Shown: one piece after another, positions 55,149 through 64,000 of the stretch
How the letters are laid out: every line of letters starts with the position of its first letter
How positions within the stretch are numbered: position 1 is the stretch's first letter
Assembly (NCBI RefSeq): GCF_020532705.1
Contig: NZ_JAJAVD010000001.1
Coordinates: 1,488,001 to 1,552,000, forward strand
Source of the DNA: Methylobacillus caricis
GTDB lineage: Bacteria > Pseudomonadota > Gammaproteobacteria > Burkholderiales > Methylophilaceae
Direction: 5' to 3'
DNA: 64,000 nucleotides
Position numbers and translations under genes: made by a program
The notes under the pieces: generated by a model
Databases searched by the model: none
Told to the model about the DNA's origin: nothing
The model's input: the letters and a program-made list of their open reading frames with translations, nothing else

Positions 55149-56045
55149 ATGATCCAATACTCCAAAACGCAATTGTTCCAGGGCATTCTATGCATGTTCG
55201 GTGCCATTTTCCTGTTCGCAGGAAGTGACGCACTTTCCAAATACCTGGCGGGATTTTATGCAGTCGTGATGGTAATCTGGATACGCTATGTCATCCATAG
55301 CGGCCTCATGCTGGCAGTGCTATTGCCACGTAAGGGCTTGTCCATCTTCAAGACACGCCGCCCAGGCCTGCAATTGCTTCGTGGATTGTGCATGGTAGGG
55401 ACCAATATGCTGTTTATCTCCGCACTACGCTACATCCCGCTGGCTGAAGGCACAGCAATTATCTACCTCACCCCGCTGATCGTGACCGCACTATCCGGAC
55501 CTTTACTAGGCGAACGCGTCACGCTGCTACAATGGATCGCTGTCTTGCTTGGATTTACAGGAGTACTGGTAATGTTAAGGCCAGGCGGAGCACTCTTCAC
55601 TCCAATCAGCATCCTGGCAATAGGCGCTGCATTTACCTTCAGCCTGTATCAATTAATTACTCATAAACTCAACGCAATTGACAGCACCGCAACAACAAAC
55701 CTGATCAGTGGCCTGGTTGGCAGTGCTGTGCTCGGCTGTATCGCCCCCTTCTTCTGGCAAACCCCCAGCGCCTATCACACTTTACTGTTACTGGGCCTGG
55801 GCATTTCTGCCCTGGTCAGCCACCTGCTGATGACAGAGGCATACCACCACGCCAATCCTTCAACCCTGGCACCATTTACTTATGGTCAATTGATATTTGC
55901 AGGGCTGATTGGCTATTTGGTCTTTGGGCATGTTCCTGATATTTACGGATTGACAGGCATCGCAATTATTTGCGCAAGTGGCATGCTGGTGTTGTGGCAC
56001 AAGTCCAGGGGAATTGCTGTTGAAGCAGTTAAAGACCCACTCTGA
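55149..56045 (+). CDS. DMT (EamA) family transporter
   Basis: A 298-residue protein with ten membrane segments in two EamA repeats (first repeat includes GTAIIYLTPLIVTALSGPLLGERV; second includes LAPFTYGQLIFAGLIGYLVFG). The length is normal. It probably exports small metabolites or nucleotide precursors; the substrate is unknown. The start at 55149 follows a weak ribosome site; 21 further codons are open upstream. Confidence 0.88.
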   Translation: MIQYSKTQLFQGILCMFGAIFLFAGSDALSKYLAGFYAVVMVIWIRYVIHSGLMLAVLLPRKGLSIFKTRRPGLQLLRGLCMVGTNMLFISALRYIPLAEGTAIIYLTPLIVTALSGPLLGERVTLLQWIAVLLGFTGVLVMLRPGGALFTPISILAIGAAFTFSLYQLITHKLNAIDSTATTNLISGLVGSAVLGCIAPFFWQTPSAYHTLLLLGLGISALVSHLLMTEAYHHANPSTLAPFTYGQLIFAGLIGYLVFGHVPDIYGLTGIAIICASGMLVLWHKSRGIAVEAVKDPL

Positions 56046-56201
56046 TATATCAGAAAGGAGCGTGTGAACTGCTTTCTGTAATGCGGATTGCAGATAATAG
56101 AAATTCAGGAATTTTGAGCATATTGTTTTACTACCAAAATGCTACCAAATCTCGATACAAAAATGCTCGAAACCTCAGTGTATCGGACTTTAGGACATTG
56201 A

Positions 56202-56292
56202 TGGCGGAGAGGGAGGGATTCGAACCCTCGATACGCTTTCACGTATGCCTGATTTCGAGTCAGGTACATTCAACCAGCTCTGCCACCTCTCC
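56202..56292 (-). tRNA. tRNA-Ser (anticodon CGA)
   Basis: A 91-nt class II tRNA on the minus strand: acceptor GGAGAGG paired to CCTCTCC, anticodon loop CTCGAAA (anticodon CGA), a long variable arm (CATACGTGAAAGCGTATC region), T-arm GGGTTCGAATCCC, discriminator G and encoded CCA. Confidence 0.95.
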
Positions 56293-56416
56293 GCGAGCGC
56301 GGATTATATCTTAGCAGCGATATCAAGTAAATTTTCAGTCTGCAGAGTCCCTTGTATCAAGAACTATAATGAACTCAGACTGGACAAAGAGAGCAATCTT
56401 TAGGAAACTTGATCGG

Positions 56417-57835
56417 ATGCGCTCACTGGTCATTACATTATTAGTGCTGTTGCTCATGGGCTGTAAGGAGGCGCCAAAGCCTCTCCCAGACCCTAGGCAA
56501 AGCAAGGAAATCATTGTGGTAACGCACAATGGGCCGAGTACTTACTACTATAGCGGTAGCAACCAATATGCCGGCCTTGAGTACGATCTTGTGAGGAATT
56601 TTGTCAAGGAACTGGGGCCGGAATACAGTGTCAAGTTTCTGGTCGTTAGCAATATTTCACAAGTCATCCCTGCCCTTGTAAAGCAAAAAGCCCACTTTGC
56701 TGCAGCCGACCTCAGTATCACGCGCATGCGTGAGCACATGGTGCAGTTCACCAAGCCTTACCAGACCGTTCAGCAACAATTGGTTTTCAATACCGAGCAG
56801 ACCAAAGCGCCTGCTTCAGTCAAGGAGCTGATTGGCAAGCAGATCCTTATCCCCGCGGGAACCAGCTACGCTGAACGCTTGTTACAGCTCAAGGAAAAAG
56901 AACCCAAGCTACACTGGTCTGAAACCCCAAAAGCAAATTCCGATGAGCTTTTGGCGCGGGTAGCTGAGGGGGAGCTGGATTATACGGTTGCAGACGGCCA
57001 TCTGATTGCACTGGTGCAGAACTACTATCCCAATCTTGGTGCAAGCATGCCCCTTGGCAAACCGGAACAGGTGGCATGGGCTTTTGCAAAAACCAGCGAC
57101 AAATGGCTTTATGACAAGGCCAATGCGTATTTTGAGCGTATCAGTAATGATGGAACGTTACGCAATCTGATAGACCGCTATTACGGCCATGCCGACCGCT
57201 TGAAACCTGTGGATGTCACGAGTTTCATGCAACGTTCCGAATCCCTGCTGCCACAGTACAAACATTTATTCCATGAAGCACAGGAGTTGACGGGGCTGGA
57301 CTGGCGGTTAATTGCCGCAATTGCCTATCAGGAGTCTCACTGGGACAGGTTCAATACCTCTCCCACCAATGTGCGCGGCATGATGATGCTCACAGAGGAC
57401 ACTGCCGACCGTCTCGGCGTCACCGACCGCCTCGATGCCCGACAAAGCATTATTGCCGGGGCACGTTATGTGCTTATGTTGAAGGACTTGATCCCGGAAT
57501 CAGTGCATGAACCTGACCGTACATGGATGGCATTGGCTGCCTATAATATTGGCTACGCACATCTGCAGGATGCCCGCATACTGACACAACGGCTGAAGCT
57601 GAACCCGGATCGCTGGGTGGATGTAAAAAAATCCCTGCCCCTGCTGAACAAGGAAGAGCATTACTCTACGCTGAAATATGGATATGCCCGCGGTGGCGCA
57701 CCGGTGATATTTGTCGAATCTGTTCGGACCTATCACAAGATACTGGTCAAGCGTGAGCCACGGCATATGCCTATCTTCCCCAGTTTTGAGGTGGCAGGCC
57801 TCAGCGGCTATGGCAACAATATAAGCCAGGAATGA
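56417..57835 (+). CDS. mltF: Membrane-bound lytic murein transglycosylase F
   Basis: A 472-residue lipoprotein that cleaves peptidoglycan. The start at 56417 gives a proper lipoprotein signal (LVLLLMGC, Cys 16); an upstream in-frame ATG lacks it. N-terminal part (about 35-265) is a periplasmic solute-binding fold, C-terminal part (about 275-440) the SLT domain with catalytic Glu near residue 304 (AIAYQESHWD) and the AAYNIGYAHLQDA motif. It follows a tRNA-Ser on the other strand and stands before a CPA2 antiporter. Confidence 0.93.
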   Translation: MRSLVITLLVLLLMGCKEAPKPLPDPRQSKEIIVVTHNGPSTYYYSGSNQYAGLEYDLVRNFVKELGPEYSVKFLVVSNISQVIPALVKQKAHFAAADLSITRMREHMVQFTKPYQTVQQQLVFNTEQTKAPASVKELIGKQILIPAGTSYAERLLQLKEKEPKLHWSETPKANSDELLARVAEGELDYTVADGHLIALVQNYYPNLGASMPLGKPEQVAWAFAKTSDKWLYDKANAYFERISNDGTLRNLIDRYYGHADRLKPVDVTSFMQRSESLLPQYKHLFHEAQELTGLDWRLIAAIAYQESHWDRFNTSPTNVRGMMMLTEDTADRLGVTDRLDARQSIIAGARYVLMLKDLIPESVHEPDRTWMALAAYNIGYAHLQDARILTQRLKLNPDRWVDVKKSLPLLNKEEHYSTLKYGYARGGAPVIFVESVRTYHKILVKREPRHMPIFPSFEVAGLSGYGNNISQE

Positions 57836-57919
57836 GTCCTTTACCGCGCAATCAATATGCCGGTATCGTTATAAAATAGAGGCTCAAAGCCTTATAAGAA
57901 GAAAGTAAATTCGATTTCT

Positions 57920-59677
57920 ATGCACGCCGCAGCCTTTATACAGGACCTGGCTGTCATCATGCTGGTGGCAGGTATGGTCACTATTATATTCCACCGCATG
58001 AAACAACCGGTGGTGCTGGGCTACATTCTGGCTGGGCTGATCATCGGTCCGTACACGCCACCAATACCACTGATTCACGATAACCACACTATAGAAATCC
58101 TGGCAGAACTGGGGATTGTCTTCCTCATGTTTTCGCTCGGGCTGGAGTTCAGTCTGCGCAAACTGCGGGCAGTGGGTGCAACAGCCCTAGTGGCGGCTCT
58201 GGTCGAGATTGTGGTCATGTGCTGGCTGGGCTATGAGATTGGCAGTTACTTTGGCTGGAAAACCATGGATTCCATATTCCTCGGTGCCATGCTCGCCATT
58301 TCATCAACGACGATCATCGTCAAGGCGCTGGATGAGCTCAATATGAAGCATGAGCGCTTTGCCCAGCTTATTTTTGGTGTGCTGATCGTGGAAGATATCC
58401 TGGGGATAGGGATTATCGCCCTGCTCTCCGGTATTGCCGCTACCGGCCATGTTTCCACACTTGATGCAGCCGCCACCATTTCCAAGCTGACCCTGTTCAT
58501 GGTGGTTGCACTGGTACTCGGCATCATCCTGGTCCCCAAGCTGCTGGAATATGTTGCCAGTTTCAAACGTGACGAAATGCTCCTGATTACCATACTCGGT
58601 CTATGCTTTGGCTTCTGCCTTCTGGTAATGCAGCTGGATTACAGCGTGGCCTTGGGAGCCTTCATGATCGGCGCCATCATGGCTGAATCACGCCGCATCA
58701 GGGCCATCGAACGTCTCATTGCCCCCATCCGGGATATGTTCAGCGCGATTTTCTTTGTTGCCATCGGCTTGATGCTGGACCCCAACATCATTATCGAATA
58801 TGCCAAGCCGATTATGGTGGTGATCCTGGTCATCATCCTGGGTAAAATCTTTGCCTGCTCCCTGGGCGCCATGGCGGCTGGCAATGATGGCCGCACCTCA
58901 TTACGCGTTGGCATGGGTTTATCGCAAATTGGGGAGTTTTCCTTCATTATCGCCTCACTAGGGCTGACACTGGGTGTCACCAGTTCATTCCTTTACCCGA
59001 TTGCCGTTGCTGCTTCAGTCATTACCACCTTGACGACCCCATACCTGATCAAGGCCGCTGATCCGCTCTCCATGTCGCTGGCGCGCAAAATGCCACAGAA
59101 AATCTCCCAGTTTTTCCGGCTATACAGCGACTGGCTATCCACCAGCCATGCCCCGGACAGTGATAGCGCAATCCTCGCTAATATTTATCGAAAACTGTTA
59201 TTACAGGTATTCGTCAACTTATGCATGGTAAGCGCACTGTTCCTGGGTGCGGTGTGGCTGGTAAATTCCCATTTGGTCAAACTGCCCTCTCCCTTGCATG
59301 ACCTCATGTGGCATCAAGCCCTGGCCTGGGGAGTAACCCTGTTGCTGGCGGCCCCTTTCCTGATTGCAGCATTCAGGAAATTGCAATCGCTAGGCTTGTT
59401 ATTGGCAGATCACAGTACCCAAGGGATGAGCGGCAATGACAGCCAGCGTGTACAGCATTTTATTGCCAAGGCTGTGAATACTGCCTCTGTCATTGGCATG
59501 ACCCTGCTGATCCTGACGCTAGGACACAGCATCCTGCCCCCAGTGGATGTGCTGCTGCTGGTGCTGGTGATTGTCGCCGGGCTGGTGGCCCTGCTCTGGC
59601 GCTGGTTTGTCATGCTGCATTACCGCATGCAGATTGCATTGATAGAAACACTGAATCAAGAAAAGGAAGATCATTAA
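57920..59677 (+). CDS. CPA2 family cation:proton antiporter
   Basis: A 585-residue membrane protein. The N-terminal 390 residues form the KefB/KefC-type antiporter unit with about twelve segments (GYILAGLIIGPYTPP, ELGIVFLMFSLGLEFSL, ISSTTIIVKAL). After that, where KefB/C carry a TrkA-N nucleotide-binding domain, this protein has four more membrane segments and a charged tail. It exchanges K+ or Na+ for H+; the ion is not certain. Gene starts 84 bp after mltF. Its stop codon is the first base of a long inverted repeat. Confidence 0.87.
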   Translation: MHAAAFIQDLAVIMLVAGMVTIIFHRMKQPVVLGYILAGLIIGPYTPPIPLIHDNHTIEILAELGIVFLMFSLGLEFSLRKLRAVGATALVAALVEIVVMCWLGYEIGSYFGWKTMDSIFLGAMLAISSTTIIVKALDELNMKHERFAQLIFGVLIVEDILGIGIIALLSGIAATGHVSTLDAAATISKLTLFMVVALVLGIILVPKLLEYVASFKRDEMLLITILGLCFGFCLLVMQLDYSVALGAFMIGAIMAESRRIRAIERLIAPIRDMFSAIFFVAIGLMLDPNIIIEYAKPIMVVILVIILGKIFACSLGAMAAGNDGRTSLRVGMGLSQIGEFSFIIASLGLTLGVTSSFLYPIAVAASVITTLTTPYLIKAADPLSMSLARKMPQKISQFFRLYSDWLSTSHAPDSDSAILANIYRKLLLQVFVNLCMVSALFLGAVWLVNSHLVKLPSPLHDLMWHQALAWGVTLLLAAPFLIAAFRKLQSLGLLLADHSTQGMSGNDSQRVQHFIAKAVNTASVIGMTLLILTLGHSILPPVDVLLLVLVIVAGLVALLWRWFVMLHYRMQIALIETLNQEKEDH

Positions 59678-59721
59678 AGCAAGGCCCCGTTTATGCGGTA
59701 TGCATAAACGGGGCCTTGCTT
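59677..59721. terminator. 20-bp perfect inverted repeat between CPA2 and serS genes
   Basis: Two exact 20-nt arms (59677-59696 and 59702-59721) with a 5-nt loop, the centre of the gap between converging genes. No T-run follows on either side. It could stop both transcripts as a strong hairpin or protect the 3' ends. Confidence 0.6.
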
Positions 59722-59732
59722 GGCAACATCAC

Positions 59733-62373
<2,641 letters not shown>

Positions 62374-62427
62374 TCGGTATCTCTATCAGTAAGCATGTTT
62401 CAGGCAGGTGCTGCCAGGCGGCATGCC

Positions 62428-63036
62428 TTACTCGCCCACAACATCTGCACCGGCTGGTGCAACAAACTTGAATGCATTTCCACTAATGGAAGGATTCCGC
62501 TCCATTTTGGTAAACTGGATGGAGGTCATATGGCCGAAGCTGTCATGTAACTCCATTTTCTGCAACACATCGCCCTTGAAGCCAAGCAGGACTTTCTCAA
62601 AGCCGCTATCGTCCGCCTTGGGGACGGCCTGGGCCCATTCCAGCCCATCCTTGCGCCCAATGACTGACGTTACAGTGAAATTGCGCTCCACATCCTGAGC
62701 GCCAGCCAGCAATGAAGCCGGGCTTGAGCCTATAGCCTTGCCCAGCGCACGCACAGTCACCTGGTTCAATTCAGGGTCGTACAGCCAGACCTTTTCACCA
62801 TCGCCCACAATCTGCTGCACATAGGGCTTGTCATAATCCCAACGGAATTTGCCGGGACGCTGCAATTGCACGCTCCCGTCGACTTCCTGCACCAGGCCGC
62901 CCTGGGCATCGGTCACCACCTGGTGAAAACGTGCACGCATGGATGCCGTGGACTTGAAGAAGTCCTTCAATGACTCAACACCAGCAGCCTCAGCCAACAT
63001 AGGCACTGCCATCAACAATACTGCCAGAAGCTTCAT
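62428..63036 (-). CDS. lolA: Outer-membrane lipoprotein carrier LolA
   Basis: A 202-residue periplasmic chaperone that carries lipoproteins from LolCDE to LolB. Signal peptide about residues 1-17 (ending AEA), then the family pattern: SMRARFHQVVTD, GSVQLQRPGKFRWDYDKP, QQIVGDGEKVWLYDPELNQV. Length is normal. It lies 26 bp after ftsK on the same strand, the usual arrangement. Confidence 0.94.
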   Translation of the reverse strand: MKLLAVLLMAVPMLAEAAGVESLKDFFKSTASMRARFHQVVTDAQGGLVQEVDGSVQLQRPGKFRWDYDKPYVQQIVGDGEKVWLYDPELNQVTVRALGKAIGSSPASLLAGAQDVERNFTVTSVIGRKDGLEWAQAVPKADDSGFEKVLLGFKGDVLQKMELHDSFGHMTSIQFTKMERNPSISGNAFKFVAPAGADVVGE

Positions 63037-63062
63037 AACATCCTTTGAATGGAACTTAACTA

Positions 63063-64000
63063 TTAATCATTATTGGGGGCCAGCACTTCACGGTTGCCAT
63101 TACTCTGCATGGCAGACACCAGCCCGGCGCGTTCCATCTCTTCAATCAACCTGGCTGCCCGGTTGTAACCTATGCGCAACTGGCGCTGCACCGAGGAAAT
63201 GGACGCCCGGCGCGATTTCAACACAATCGCAACCGCCTCGTCATAGAGCGGGTCAGCCTCTCCGCCGCCCTCTCCCAGCTCACCACCCTCGGCATTCTCA
63301 TCGGTCCCGCCGGTCAGAATGCCTTCTATGTAATTGGGTTCGCCCTGGGCTTTCAGATGCTCCACAACGCGGTGTACTTCCTGGTCGGAAACAAACGCGC
63401 CATGCACACGCTGCGGATCGCTGGTGCCTGGAGGCTGGTATAGCATATCCCCTTGGCCCAGCAACGCTTCTGCACCCATCTGGTCAAGAATGGTACGCGA
63501 GTCTATCTTGCTGGAAACCTGGAAAGCCACCCGGGTAGGGATATTGGCCTTGATTAATCCGGTAATGACATCCACCGATGGGCGCTGCGTCGCCACCACC
63601 AAGTGTATGCCGCAGGCACGGGCTTTTTGTGCCAAACGGGCAATGGGTTCTTCCACCTTCTTGCCCACCACCATCATCAGGTCAGCCAGTTCGTCAATCA
63701 CCACGACGATCAATGGCAACTCCTCCAGCGGCTCCGGCTCATCCGGCGTCAGGCTGAAAGGATGCGGGATGGATGTGCCTTCCTTTTCCGCATCGCGGAT
63801 TTTCTGGTTGTAGCCTGCCAGGTTGCGCACTCCCAGCGCCGACATTAGCTTGTAGCGGCGCTCCATTTCGGCCACGCTCCAGTTGAGGGCGTTACCAGCG
63901 TTGCGCATATCGGTAATGACAGGTGTCAGCAAATGGGGAATGGCATCGTAAACCGAAAGCTCCAGCATTTTCGGGTCAATGAGGATCAGGCGCACCTTGC
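63063..64000 (-). CDS. ftsK: DNA translocase FtsK (3' part)
   Basis: The C-terminal 310 residues of FtsK; the gene runs off the window end, so the membrane part and Walker A are outside. Visible: [26 protein letters not shown], Walker [35 protein letters not shown], then the gamma winged-helix domain ([23 protein letters not shown]), which reads KOPS sites. A Gly/Glu-rich linker separates motor and gamma. FtsK pumps DNA at the septum and activates XerCD. It leads the ftsK-lolA-rarA-serS run. Confidence 0.96.
   Translation of the reverse strand, partial: KVRLILIDPKMLELSVYDAIPHLLTPVITDMRNAGNALNWSVAEMERRYKLMSALGVRNLAGYNQKIRDAEKEGTSIPHPFSLTPDEPEPLEELPLIVVVIDELADLMMVVGKKVEEPIARLAQKARACGIHLVVATQRPSVDVITGLIKANIPTRVAFQVSSKIDSRTILDQMGAEALLGQGDMLYQPPGTSDPQRVHGAFVSDQEVHRVVEHLKAQGEPNYIEGILTGGTDENAEGGELGEGGGEADPLYDEAVAIVLKSRRASISSVQRQLRIGYNRAARLIEEMERAGLVSAMQSNGNREVLAPNND

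Overview
The window reads as a chromosomal segment of a betaproteobacterium, most likely a methylotroph of the Methylophilaceae (Methylobacillus/Methylovorus type). This rests on inference: moderate GC, several PEP-CTERM (exosortase) surface proteins, a tmRNA tag of the beta type (ANDETYALAA), and betaproteobacterial gene neighbourhoods (smpB / ratA / rnfH / guaB-guaA and ftsK-lolA-rarA-serS). No methylotrophy gene lies in the window, so the family assignment is not proven.

Layout. 0-10.9 kb: the end of a HAF-repeat PEP-CTERM protein, a DUF5610 protein, a quinone-oxidoreductase-like dehydrogenase, a copper unit (DUF2946 + PCu(A)C), a BrkB-type membrane protein, a methyltransferase, then a minus-strand block in which a PEP-CTERM protein is co-transcribed with alkaline phosphatase PhoA, followed by a His-rich lipoprotein; then GTPase RbgA and another PEP-CTERM protein. 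11-22 kb: Rep helicase, MFS exporter, AsmA protein, ABC-F protein Uup, a membrane diguanylate cyclase and the peroxide-defence pair ahpC-ahpF. 22.1-24.5 kb: a tRNA-Arg(CCT) followed by a scar-like, AT-rich stretch with a broken nuclease gene and a PEP-CTERM gene, then tRNA-Asp and tRNA-Val. 24.7-30.5 kb: exported peroxiredoxin, thioredoxin, and a two-gene signalling unit (HDOD-GAF-histidine kinase plus REC-PAS-GGDEF-EAL regulator). 30.7-35.5 kb: ssrA (tmRNA), a second gene-poor scar with one tiny Lys-rich protein, a GAF-PAS-GGDEF cyclase, smpB, and the ratA-rnfH pair. 35.6-40.6 kb: guaB, a SIMPL protein, guaA and trpS. 40.8-44.9 kb: a Fur-boxed FecI/FecR/TonB-dependent receptor iron-uptake locus. 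45-64 kb: a GreA/GreB-like protein, nitroreductase, ABC-F YbiT, an HD-GYP regulator overlapping a giant CHASE hybrid kinase, a YegD-type Hsp70, a DMT transporter, tRNA-Ser, MltF, a CPA2 antiporter, and the minus-strand set serS, rarA, lolA and truncated ftsK.

Themes. (1) Cyclic-di-GMP: two cyclases, one GGDEF-EAL regulator and one HD-GYP regulator, two of them tied to adjacent histidine kinases. (2) Surface/exopolysaccharide biology: four exosortase substrates, one coupled to phosphate scavenging. (3) Trans-translation: ssrA and smpB about 2.6 kb apart but in opposite orientation. (4) Two RNA genes (tRNA-Arg and ssrA) share a related 3' flank with the same spacing, suggesting related integration scars. 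No complete mobile element, integrase or CRISPR array was seen. The points most worth following up are the paired 3' flanks, the decayed SNase gene, the PEP-CTERM-phoA operon, the HDOD kinase pair and the tip-less Gre-family protein.
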